A stretch of DNA of 64,000 nucleotides. Source: Curvularia sp. ZM96. Its lineage: Eukaryota > Ascomycota > Dothideomycetes > Pleosporales > Pleosporaceae. The notes under the pieces were generated by a model. It did not search any database. It had not been told where the DNA came from and was given only the letters and a program-made list of their open reading frames with translations. A program made the translations under genes and the position numbers. The first letter of the stretch is position 1, and each line of letters opens with the position of its first letter. Shown in pieces: positions 23,361 to 33,466 of this stretch. The DNA is taken from assembly GCA_022457065.1 (NCBI GenBank), contig JAJGBQ010000007.1, forward strand, positions 1,674,001 to 1,738,000. The letters run 5' to 3'.

Positions 23361-25422
23361 TCACTGGCGCTGGCGTTTGTTTGCTGCATTGTGAGGCTGG
23401 CCTTTGCGCTTCTTTTGTGCAGGGGGTGGGGAGGGAGCGCTCGGAGCAGGTGATACATACCCATTGACATCCTTATCCAGCTGCATGTATTCCTCGACAG
23501 CGCTCTTGCCACCACGGTCCAAGAGATAGGCCATGTAGTAATGTGACAATTCCTTCGAGACCTCGGGGGAGAAGCGACCCTTAGTGCGCATCAGCTCGTG
23601 AACCGCCTTTATCCGGGCATGGGACTCTTCCTGGTCGGGAGAGGGCTGTGCAACTTCGAACTCGAGATACTTCTTCCAGAACTCGCGCGAGTCTAGGAAT
23701 CGCTCATGCTTCTCTTTGAAAACTTGACGAGCCTCGCCGACGCTGCCCTTGCATTGCCAAAGTATTCGTGCTTGTTCTGCTGCGAGTATGCCTCCGATCT
23801 GGTTGTTTGAACGTCCGATATACTCTTCGAGAAGACGGACTGCGGCATCATTACCTTCGTGCCGTCGCTCTACACCTGCCAGTGAAATCAGAGTTTCGGT
23901 ATGCTCGGGCGCCTCTTCGAGCATAGCCAGGTAGATATCGCGTGCAACAGAGGTTCGACCAAGCTTCTCTTCGAAGCGAGCCCAATTGAGGCGTATGGTG
24001 GGGGCGGAAATCGGCACAAAGATACAGCTGGCTCGCATGTAAATGATTCTTGTGTTTTCTTCTTTGCCCTGGGAGAACATCCAGCGGGCGTATCGCAGCC
24101 AGAATTCATCGTATAGAGCACATGCGACCAGACAGCGCTCGTACAAGAACGAGGTGCGCTCAAAGTCGCCCTGTTTCTCCTCATACTCTAGGTACTTGCG
24201 CCAGTTATCAAGCTCCGACTCCTCAAGCTCTGTGACGTGGAAGTATGCCCTCTTAATCGCATGCTCAAAGGTCCATCGATTGGTCACCTCCTGTTGTGTC
24301 TTCGAGTATGAGTTGTAATAGTACTCATGGATCTTTGTGCGCAGCTGTCGTTCAATCTCGAGCGCCGGCTTTTCGGGTTGTCCCTGGTTCTCCAGCTGAA
24401 CCGCGGCCTTCAATGATTCGAGAGTTTCAGAGTCGGCCAACTCTTCTACAGGTCTGTTCGAGAGCAGGACGGAAAACTTCTCATAGTATCGGGCGAACTG
24501 GTAAATGGGTAGGTGTAGAACGCGGCTGTAGATCTTTGTAACGTTTGCTGGTTCTTGAATGCGTTCCTCGAATTCAATGTACTTGTCCCAGAACGGGTGA
24601 CTCTGAAAATCGAGTCCGACAAAATGAGCACCTCGTTCAAAAAGCCTGTTGAGTCAGCATGTTATGGTCCAGACAAAAGGAAGGGGGCTGGGAGAGAAGG
24701 GGGAATGATCTTGCAAAGTAACCTAGTATGCCAACAGAAAACGGTAGGGCTATCGACTTCGTACGTCCAGGATCTTGGATTGCTCTTTCGCAGAGGGGCA
24801 GAGTGTGACGGGGGTAGTGATGACGCGCACCAAACGGTATACAGCGGGATTACGGGACATGTAAACATGCAGCGCCGGAATGCGCGGGAGCCCGCCGCTG
24901 GCTACGGCGAGTTTGAGCCTCCGAGTCGGGGAGGGAGGGGAGGGGAGGAAAGGCAATACGTACTCTCGGATAATGTCATTGTCATGCGATGTGTCCATCT
25001 TGAAGGTGCAGTAATTGGCCCATAGGTCTACTGAAGGTGAGATGCACGAAACGCCACGCTCGTATACCATCTCAGCAGTCTCAGTGCCGCCAATCGAGAA
25101 CTCGAGATCGGCGTACTTCTTCCAGTATCCGAAAAACAGCGGGAATTTAGTGAGAAAACAGTCGTAGACGTTGCGGACAAGCTCGATTGCCGATGGACTG
25201 GAGTTGCGGGTGACGCCGCCTTCGAGCTCAGAGGCGCGGGTGACGAGGGCTTCCCATCTTTCGAAATCATCTTCGTTCTCCACCTGCACGCGCCGTCAGC
25301 TACTGTACATATGGAAGCGATGGTGTACTTACGACTGCGCTGAGGAGCTTGTTAATCTCGGCTGCAGCTTCTTCCCCAGAGTAGTGAACCTGGGCAATGC
25401 TGCCGCGCCCGGTGGCCAACAT
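23361..25422 (-). CDS. PRP39: U1 snRNP splicing factor Prp39 (HAT-repeat)
   Basis: Component of the U1 snRNP needed for 5' splice-site commitment. Exons 25422..25333, 25283..24964 and 24645..23361 give 564 aa. Exon 1 (MLATGRGSIAQVHYSG) is phase 0. Exon 2 opens the tetratricopeptide-like HAT repeats: FERWEALVTRASE, then LFFGYWKKYADLE. Exon 3 holds FERGAHFVGLDFQSHPFWDK and YIEFEERI, then a second repeat block (FWLRYARWMFSQG, IRLNWARFEEKLG, FWKKYLEFEV). It ends in a Pro-rich, then basic tail (AQKKRKGQPHNAANKRQRQ), a probable nuclear signal. Intron 1 is 49 nt; intron 2 is 318 nt, unusually long here. Confidence 0.92.
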
Positions 25423-25880
25423 GATTTCGCGTCTTCGGATTTTCTTCAAGGATTATGCGTAGGAGCCGGCTGTGATGTGGATGCGACGGACAGGAAGAGC
25501 TTGGGGATGGTGGTGAGAGCTTTGCGACAGTCGAACCGTGGAAGCCGCGCTCGAGTTCGCGCGTCGGCGAATCCACTTTCGTCAGCGCCGTAGCGTGCAA
25601 ATGCCAAGCCTACGCTTGGTGAACATAAGCAGCAGGCTACCATGACGCCAACCAGAAAAGACAAGCATATCCGTTTGTGCGTTGGATAGTGAACTTGTAG
25701 TCGAACCATAGTTGTAATTCTTGTTCATGATATATTTACCTATGTAGGATTCTACAAAGAGGCAACAAAGGCCGCCAAGGTATCACGCCAAAGAGGAGGG
25801 CTATAAGGAGCACCTCACTCCGTTTGAGACAGAATTCCATACCCAAGACTCCAACACACCTGGAAAATCTATATCAATAC
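25423..25880. other. PRP39 promoter and adjacent spacer
   Basis: 458 bp between the PRP39 start and the next minus-strand stop. Nothing beyond a likely promoter and 3' UTR. Confidence 0.4.
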
Positions 25881-27029
25881 TCAAGCGGCACTCTCCTCTT
25901 TTAAAAATGGTGCAGTATCACTCGCTGCAAAAGAAAAGGGACTCTTCCCCACTTCAGGGCTCCGCGGACTGATAGGCAACGCAAAGAGTCCGTCGTCCTT
26001 GTCATCGTCGTCTGTAGGTTCCGGCGGGCTTCGCGACTGGAACACAGGTGCCGGGGCAGACAATGCATTTAGAGAGCCCATACCAGCACTCTGTTGTTCT
26101 GTGATGAACTGCGGGGGTGCCTGTGCTGCGATTCTCCGGGGCGGATCTACTGGCTGAACCTGGGGTTGCTGCGGAGGCTTCGCTGCCAGGGTAGATGGGT
26201 TTGCGCCCTTGAATACAGCAAACGAACTAATAGCAATGTCTGAAGATTCAGGAGATAGGGGATTGGAGAAGCCCGGGGTACTGCTGTTGGGTGTAAGGTC
26301 CTTTTCGCTCGTGCCTAATCGCAGTCCTGCCAGTTTATCCATAAGCCGCCCCCCGCCGGGAGATCGCGGGCTAGATGGTCCCTTCATTGGTGCCAACGTG
26401 GGCTCTCCCAGAGATATGCTTAGGCCTGCCGGTTTGGCATTGACACCAAATGTCGACTCAATCCATTCCTTCTCTTGAACAGCCATAAGTAGGCCGACGC
26501 CCTCTACGTTGGTACGTGACTCGGCCTCGATCTCCTTTTGTAGAACCTGCAGCCTCTTCTTTGCCCAGATGGTGTGCAAGACACCCTTCTTGCCCGCTGC
26601 CCGCGCCGATGCCCCTAGCTCTGGTGGGAACAAGGCGGGAAGGGGATTTGTATGCCAGACGACCGGAGGTTTGCTAGCGTCTTGTGGCCGTAGCGTGAGC
26701 GTGACGCTCGTAGGTACCGCAACGCCCGGTGGCAGCAGAAAGTACATGCGATGGACGTCATTAGCAGACTGGTCGTTGGCAGGCAACACGCGCGTGCTGC
26801 CGTCCCATGATATGTGCCAGTCTCCACGCACGCCTCTGGTTGTGTCGTCGTCCTCCCATTCGACCATCAGAATCTTGGTGCCCGTGGTGGCATTCGCATG
26901 ACCCGCCTCGTATTCATAGCGGGCAAGCGCATTTGCACTGGAGATGCTCGGCGATTCCACCTCGTCCTTGGTGAGCTGCCGTGTAGTAGTGTCGACTGAG
27001 GTAAACGGAACCGTGGCCGGAGACGCCAT
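25881..27029 (-). CDS. Unknown Pezizomycotina-type protein, 382 aa
   Basis: Single exon from ATG 27029 (MASPATVPFTSVDTTTRQL). Residues 35-135 look folded and beta-rich: ALARYEYEAG, ILMVEWEDDD, WHISWDGSTRVLPA, MYFLLPPGVAVPTSVTLTLR. Next comes a helical part (KGVLHTIWAKKRLQVLQKEI, about 165-185) and EKEWIESTFGV. The last 180 residues are Pro/Ser-rich and disordered, ending with an acidic run (DDDDKDDG). I do not recognise the family. The WHISWDGS strand pattern recalls a beta-sandwich, but no catalytic motif is present. No signal peptide or membrane span. Confidence 0.8.
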   Translation of the reverse strand: MASPATVPFTSVDTTTRQLTKDEVESPSISSANALARYEYEAGHANATTGTKILMVEWEDDDTTRGVRGDWHISWDGSTRVLPANDQSANDVHRMYFLLPPGVAVPTSVTLTLRPQDASKPPVVWHTNPLPALFPPELGASARAAGKKGVLHTIWAKKRLQVLQKEIEAESRTNVEGVGLLMAVQEKEWIESTFGVNAKPAGLSISLGEPTLAPMKGPSSPRSPGGGRLMDKLAGLRLGTSEKDLTPNSSTPGFSNPLSPESSDIAISSFAVFKGANPSTLAAKPPQQPQVQPVDPPRRIAAQAPPQFITEQQSAGMGSLNALSAPAPVFQSRSPPEPTDDDDKDDGLFALPISPRSPEVGKSPFSFAASDTAPFLKEESAA

Positions 27030-27960
27030 TGGAGAAAGTCGGGGTTGAGTGTTGAGGGGGGGTTGCGCGCGAGATGGGACGATGCGTCTACCTCTACAAG
27101 TGGGTGGGGGTCGTATACGAGTCTAGGTGTTAATAACGGCGACGGCAAAATGACAAGCATCCAAGGTCCGTGTCGACGTTTTGGGCGGTGCAACACACTG
27201 TCAACGGCAGGCCAAATGCACCCGCCACAAGTTTGCTCTGGCTCGGATGGTGACTTTGGGGATGTGTTCTGTTGCTGCACGCGTTGGGCTGCTGCAGCTT
27301 CACCCTCCGGTCCAAGTTAGTCGCTAATTTTAGACGGCCTCTTTCTCTAGCAACGGGAACCAGCGACTACCGCGCCACATGCGGAGAGCGGGCGTAGTCA
27401 GGGCCTTGCCACTTGTGTCAGCCAATCACAATTTGCATATGCATGTCCGGGGCGTGGTGCTGAGTGAGCGTATCGCTCGTTTCAACTTCCATTGTCCTCT
27501 CCTATGGGCGCCTCACTCTGGAGAGCCTCCCATTGCTACACTACTATACACGCGCCGGCCGCTGGGGTGCTGCGCTAGCTTCCCCCACGCAATGTCTAGC
27601 CCCTCCCTCCCATCTCTCTATCTCTTCCCCTTTCCCAAGTCTGACCTGCCAGCGGGGCAACCAGACCATATCACACCACCAAACCCAGCCGTAATTTCGT
27701 TAGCCGTGTAAAGTCCCTCCCAACGCCATCCAATCGATGCTATTGCGCCGTATGAATGCTGTCTTTGCTCCTCAGAGCTAATGGTATCCAAAATTACAAA
27801 AGGGGTATCGTGTTGAAGAAAATAATATATGCAAAGAAACAAGCAAATTTGCTTTGGTGAAGTCACAACAAAAGTACAGGCATAGGCCAGACGAGAAGAG
27901 AATGTAAGTCGCAAAGAGGCGCACAAGACCAGGATGCATACCAGCAGAAGAACTAGGCGC
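27030..27960. other. Spacer between two minus-strand genes
   Basis: 930 bp: promoter of the unknown gene on the left and 3' UTR of the zinc-cluster gene on the right. A C/T-rich segment occupies 27575-27660. No coding sequence is supported. Confidence 0.4.
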
Positions 27961-30036
27961 TCAGATGAGCAAAAAGTCCCAGTTCTTCTGTCGCATCATG
28001 TCCCGCCAGTGAACACTCTGTGTGTTGCCCTTTGCGAGGTTTGCGTCATTGACCAGCCAGACTTCGTTGAGAAGGTTCCTGACTCTTCCGTACGATCCAA
28101 AGTTTGCCGCCTCGCCCAGCATGGCAGAGCGCTCGGCAAACATCTTACGGAATCCAGAACGTGGCACCGAAATGGAGCCAGCAACCAAGAGCGGCCAGAC
28201 GAGAGAACGGTCGAATCCGTCAGGGCCGGCGGGGATGTACTCCATGGCCTTGCAGAGAGCGCTCACCAGGTTGACAAAGGTAGGTGATGTGCGGTCAAAG
28301 TCCGGCACTAGGCTGCAAAGGTAGATTCGGGCGGCTAGACGGTACACTGCAGTCATGTTGCGGCGAAGCTGCCTTGGTAGAATCTCGCCGGTGGATGTGT
28401 AGGCGCTGTTGAGCGAGCCCTGGGGCGGCTCAGTCAAGCTGATCTGCTCGCCAAGGAGTTTGATGTGGGCGCAGAGCTGCACAATGTCCATGTTCTCGTT
28501 CTTGAGCGCTTCGAGGCAGGCGATTTCTGAGATGAGGTACATGATGCGGTCTTCGCATCCCATGAGTTCGGCGAGGCCGGAGGATGCATCAGCAATGAGC
28601 TTCTCGCGGTAAGTGTCAGCAAATGATGGCGTCCTGCCCAGCATCGTAGCGCCGAGGATGTCGATCCAGGAAGCCAGTGTCATGTTGAAGGGAGGCTGAG
28701 CGTGTGCCTGGCCGTTCATCGCGATCATCTGTGCAGGAAGCTCGAGTCTGTGGACAAGGTTCTGGACAGCCTCGAAGTGGCCATGCCATGGGATGTCCAT
28801 GAGGCCGTCGTTGTATCGGCCGACGGAGCACTGGAAGAAGATCATGCCGAGCGCTGCCTCGAGGGTCTGGCCGTGGTTGCTATCGCTGTAAAGTGCAGCG
28901 GTAAGCTGTTGAACGGTTTCACCGCGGTGTCGCTGAATGTCTAGGTCAATCTGCTCGCCACTGAGCCCCTGAGTGGTCTTCATGTGGAGTGCAGATATGC
29001 TCATGCAGCAGTGCAAGTATGCCTTGTTGGTCTCGAGCGCGGGAATGATGACATCGCGCTGCGCTGCGCCAGGCTGGTTAGTCTCCAGCACAGGAAAAGC
29101 GGAAGGCATGATGTTTTCCAGGAAGTGGCTGAGGAGATGACGATCGCAGTCGTCAACCTGGATAGACGGCTGGTGGGATGGGCTAAAGGTGCCATATGTG
29201 TTGTAGTCAAAGATAGGAAACTCGAGGGGCTCTTCTGTGAAGGACTCGCGGCGCTCAAAGTAGTCTTGTTGAATCCAGTTGTCTGATGGATAGGCTGGAG
29301 GTGTTTGATAGTGGCTGTACGACGAGATGGTCGAGTCACGTCGAGTTTGGATGTCATTGACGAACATCTGACTCTCAGTCTTGATGTCAATGTCGTATGG
29401 CACATAGTGCCCTGGGTGGGCGAAGCTGGGCGGGAAGCTGGGCGGGGGCATTGTCGAGTTGTAGAAGTCGAGTGTAGTAGCGGCAGGGTTGAAGTTGTAG
29501 TCGAGCGAATTCTGCGAATCCACCGACGGTGCTCTTGTGCAGCTCACACCGTCTGAGAAGGTATCTGCAGTCTGCATCGAGTGGCACAGGCTTGGTGGAG
29601 TGTTTGTGCCCATGGTCGCGCCTTGAGCGGTCTTTTCGTTGAGTTTTGTGCGCTTAATGATGTTTTTAATAAGTTCTTTCTGTGCCCGCCTTTGTTCATT
29701 GTTGCTCCACCACATGGGCCTCTTGTATTCGCACTTGAGGCCAAGATGTTTGCAGGCGCGGCAAGAGGGCTTTCCCTCGTCGCACTTCTTGCGTCGCAGG
29801 CGACATGTGAAGCACCCTAAACACACACAAAAAGAGCTGGTTAGCCAATTGCCCATGCGCTGGGGGGATCCCTGCATTGCGCAAAAGCAAAGGGTAGGGT
29901 GTTTACCTGTTCGTGAGCGACGGTGCATTTTTGCAGCGGCTTGCTTTGCTGCATTAGCAGCGTTGGTAGCGCCTACCATTGTTGTGGACGAGTGTTGCTT
30001 GGAAGTGGATGGGGGAGGGGATGAAGAGGAGGACAT
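27961..30036 (-). CDS. Zn2Cys6 transcription factor with fungal-specific regulatory domain
   Basis: Exons 30036..29907 and 29816..27961 give 661 aa. The 90-nt intron keeps the frame and has no stop, so it could be missed; removing it places GCFTCRLRRKKCDEGKPSC directly after the basic RRSRTG. The zinc cluster is C-x2-C-x6-C-x6-C-x2-C-x6-C, followed by EYKRPMWWSNNEQRR and the basic helix KELIKNIIKRTKLNEK. The rest is a disordered linker and a long helical regulatory domain of the Fungal_trans_2 type (for example YLHCCMSISALHMKT and AALGMIFFQCSVGRYND). The C-terminus is MMRQKNWDFLLI. ATG 30036 is the first ATG in frame. Target genes cannot be inferred. Confidence 0.9.
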   Translation of the reverse strand: MSSSSSPPPSTSKQHSSTTMVGATNAANAAKQAAAKMHRRSRTGKHPTLCFCAMQGSPQRMGNWLTSSFCVCLGCFTCRLRRKKCDEGKPSCRACKHLGLKCEYKRPMWWSNNEQRRAQKELIKNIIKRTKLNEKTAQGATMGTNTPPSLCHSMQTADTFSDGVSCTRAPSVDSQNSLDYNFNPAATTLDFYNSTMPPPSFPPSFAHPGHYVPYDIDIKTESQMFVNDIQTRRDSTISSYSHYQTPPAYPSDNWIQQDYFERRESFTEEPLEFPIFDYNTYGTFSPSHQPSIQVDDCDRHLLSHFLENIMPSAFPVLETNQPGAAQRDVIIPALETNKAYLHCCMSISALHMKTTQGLSGEQIDLDIQRHRGETVQQLTAALYSDSNHGQTLEAALGMIFFQCSVGRYNDGLMDIPWHGHFEAVQNLVHRLELPAQMIAMNGQAHAQPPFNMTLASWIDILGATMLGRTPSFADTYREKLIADASSGLAELMGCEDRIMYLISEIACLEALKNENMDIVQLCAHIKLLGEQISLTEPPQGSLNSAYTSTGEILPRQLRRNMTAVYRLAARIYLCSLVPDFDRTSPTFVNLVSALCKAMEYIPAGPDGFDRSLVWPLLVAGSISVPRSGFRKMFAERSAMLGEAANFGSYGRVRNLLNEVWLVNDANLAKGNTQSVHWRDMMRQKNWDFLLI

Positions 30037-33000
30037 GGACGCTCGAGGTACCCAGAGCGGTGGTATATGAGGCGAGCCAGGTAAACGATGCGGCAATAAC
30101 GACTAAGGCACGACGGGACGATTCGTAAGGGACAGGATGGCAGGGTTCGACCGGGCTGCTCGTAATTAAAGATGGGCATTCAAAGCTCGACCAGCGGGCT
30201 TGATGTGAAGGAAGGAGCGGGACCAAATTATGCGGTCTACCTGTTTGCGTGGAGGGCTATTAGTGAGCGAACAAGTACCTTATATCTACCACGAACGGTC
30301 GAATGGTCACAAATACTGCTGAATCTATTCTTGGACTCGCTGTTATCTCGAGGGGCGGGCGGCCAACGGGAGCGGATTGCGAACGCCATGCAGGTTTTTG
30401 CACGGGGTTGGTGATTGGCCAGACTAGTCTTACTCTGCAGCCTGATGTCGACATTTGGGGTCATTTTGTGTCCCCCCAGCTATTTTGGGGGCTCACTTAC
30501 CCGCCGCGCTTGAGCCAGCTGCAGGACCTAGCGTCCATTTCTCCACGGCTATCGATCGGCTCACTGGTCCCCGCAACGACTTCTGCAAGTTAATTATCCC
30601 ATTTAGGCATCGAGGCCCTATATGCCCATGTCGACGTGAGAGTTTTCGCCGACAGGGGTGGGGGCAGGAAGGAAGCAGGACGGCGCCGGGCTGCCTTGGT
30701 CACTTGTTGTCCCAACTTCCTTGCGGGGGCACTATCGACGAGTTGCATTATTCCAGAGCAGTCTAGGGAAAACACTTGCAGCGGCTGCGATGAGTGGCCG
30801 GCCCGGACGTTACTGGTGGCCTGGTGAAGATGTGCAGATCACGGGTTGTTAATGCCGCCAAGTCCTGTGTGTACATGCTGTACTATGGAAGATAGAGTAT
30901 GTTGGACATGTACTTGTTACTTGTGCCCCTCGGTGGCAGCGCCAGGTCGTGTGCGGTGTGTAGTGACTCGCCCTCTGCCACGTCGGCCACAAGTGGGCAG
31001 ATGGACAGCCAGAACAGAGTCACGCAGACTGGACGGCGGGCCAATTCGCGTTGAAAGCTGTCGTGATCATTTCCACCGCGGGACTTGCCCAGCTAGCTAG
31101 GCGAACGAAAAGAGCAGACGGCAGTGTCGCCCCAACAGGGCAGGTCGGTTGGCGAGGTTTTCCCGAGCTAGGCGGGCGAGGATGAGGGACGAGGGGGGGT
31201 AAGTGGACGAGCGTTCGTGTAACGCGGCGGAGGGGCATAGCACGACATGCAGCGGGCATCCAGTCAGCGTGCTCTGGCGGGCAAAGGACGTCGCTTGTGC
31301 ATGTCGGGCGAGATGGAATTTGCAGAAGAAGCTTTTTACTAGCAGGCGTAGGCGGCCAATGGCGGGCGGCAGACGGCTAGCTTACAGTGCGGGGCAATGC
31401 AGCGGCATGCTAGAGGTGCTCGGCTTTGCAACCAGGGACCCGTGGGACCCGCGGTGCGAGGATTGTGTGGTGTCTAAGTATAGGCCGCTAATTAGGGCAG
31501 ACTGGGTCGAGGAATTACGCATAATTAGCTGCCATCCGCATTGGGGCGTGATAGCGACTGGAGGCCATACGATTGGTTACCGACAGCACCAATCAATACT
31601 TGGCGAGCGACGAATGGGCCTTCGAGTACCGGGTACGCCCTCGGTCGCAGTCGGGCAGACATGGAGATTACTCACCTGACTGCGCGGAATTGCTGCTCAA
31701 AGGCTACAAGTCTCCCGCGCAGAGGCGCTACTACTTTGGTCCCTGGTTTTTGGTAAATGATGCTTGCCTCGTTTGCGTCTTGTTGGGCATCTAGTGCACC
31801 GATTAATTGTCATCGTACGCTCGGTAGCCTGTACACACGACTCAACCCTCGTGTGCTGCGGCACGCCTTCGGCCAGCAGCACGCAGCACGCAGGATGCCA
31901 AGCTGGGCAAATTGCGAGCACCGTTGGAAGCAGAGCCTCCGGAGCACCACAGTCGCGCGAACCGTGGTAATTCTCTCTTATGCAAGCCCGAGGTGGGACA
32001 GCAGCCGTTCCCACTGCGTTCGGCTGTGTGAGCATTAGATGTGCAACCACTTTTTTCTTTCCTTTTTTTTGCTCTGCTTGGCGCGGGTCGTGGAGAAAAT
32101 GTTTGGGATAATGCTTGCACAAGTTGCGGTCTGGATGTCTGCTTGCTCGAGGCCATGTCTAGACGCTGATTCGCCTCTGTGGCCACACACTACAACGGGA
32201 CCATTGTGATAGCGGAGCACATTGTCGACTGAGGACCCGGTCGGCCGCAGGGTCTGACAGTCACGGGCTCGTGGTGTGGGTGCTTTTGTGAGCGACCGTT
32301 GGCCGCCACGTTGATGAGGGTTTCATGGCGGGCAAGTCACGAGGCCGTGGTGTAGCAGTGTAGCAGTGTAGCAGTGTAGCAGCAGCGGCGGTCTGACACA
32401 TGGATGAGTCAAGGCGGGCCCGCTACAGCCGCCATCGGTCAAGAGGACAGAGGCACACAGTGTAGAGTACATACGAGTAGGTCCGAGAGGCCGACAGCGA
32501 TGACGACAGGACGCGGGCTCGAGTCGTCGTCGCAGTCGACTCGGCTCTGTGTATGTCTGTGTGGCGCTGGGGCATGCGGGCTGCACGCAGCCGCGCTCGC
32601 ACGGAACGCATCCACATGTGATGGAGTGCAGCACGCAAGCATGTCGTTGATGAGGCTGTCAGCTAGCACACGTCAACCGTCGGAACCGAAGCTCCACCGG
32701 CCACGGCCACGGTTGTCGTCACACGCTGGCGGTGAGGGTGGCGAAACGTCGCCTTCTGTCGGTGTCGGTGTCGTTGTCGTCGCGCTGGCGGCGACGTGTG
32801 GCTGTGGGCTGCGGTGCTGGCAGGCCAGCGGTACGTACTGTGAGGCTGCGCGCCACGGCCCAAGTCAGATCTTCGCTGCATCTGCGCACGACTGGCGGCG
32901 ACACGATCCGCTGCCGTCGGCCCTCGTTGTGCAGTGGATCCGCAGTGGCCCTGGTTGTATGGATGGATGGATGGACGCGAGTAGGGCCGTGGTGTGGTTG

Positions 33001-33466
33001 AGGAGATATTAATGGCAATTGTCGTCCGCATCTGGCGCTATTAGCCCCCGGCACCAATCTGCAGCCGGGCCAATCACGGCCCACCAACGCCCTCGCAGCA
33101 CTCTACACTAAGCGCCAGCTCTCCACGACATGCCCGTCGCCAGTGGACGCTGCCGACAGGCATGCCTCGTCCCATGCAGTGCCCACCGCAGTGTGATATC
33201 GCCCAACTGAGCCGTCCTCGCCCCGCCCACGGCCAACGGTGCCCGGGCGACTCTCGACTCGACTCTACAAAAGACTTGCAAGCGCTCTCCACCCGAAGGG
33301 TCCCTTTTCCCGTTTCCGACTTCTTCTGCTGTCCATGTGCCTGAGTCTTGTATCGCCGTGTACCATGCCTGCGCCCATTTCGTCCTAGCAGCCCTCCCGT
33401 ACCAGACTCGCTCGTCCCTACTTCTCGCCGTGCTCACCCAGCACCCACCGACCCTACAGCGTGATC
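30037..33466. other. 3.4-kb divergent intergenic region
   Basis: Separates the zinc-cluster gene and the SAM-PH gene. It is GC-rich with many chance ORFs (up to 202 codons at 32404-33012), none with protein-like composition. It contains short tandem repeats at 32350-32384 and 32958-32975. The length suits extended regulation of the transcription-factor gene. Confidence 0.5.
32350..32384. repeat. Tandem GTGTAGCA repeat, about four units
   Basis: Four near-perfect head-to-tail copies of an 8-bp unit, followed by AGCAGCGGCGG. A simple repeat in the intergenic region. Confidence 0.85.

Noticed and set aside
31203..31679. 158-codon ORF in the 3.4-kb intergenic region
   Set aside because: Composition looks random (Trp, Cys and Arg scattered) and no family or splice partner is visible.
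32404..33012. 202-codon ORF on the plus strand
   Set aside because: Low-complexity GC-rich composition with overlapping ORFs on both strands; no protein-like pattern or start context.
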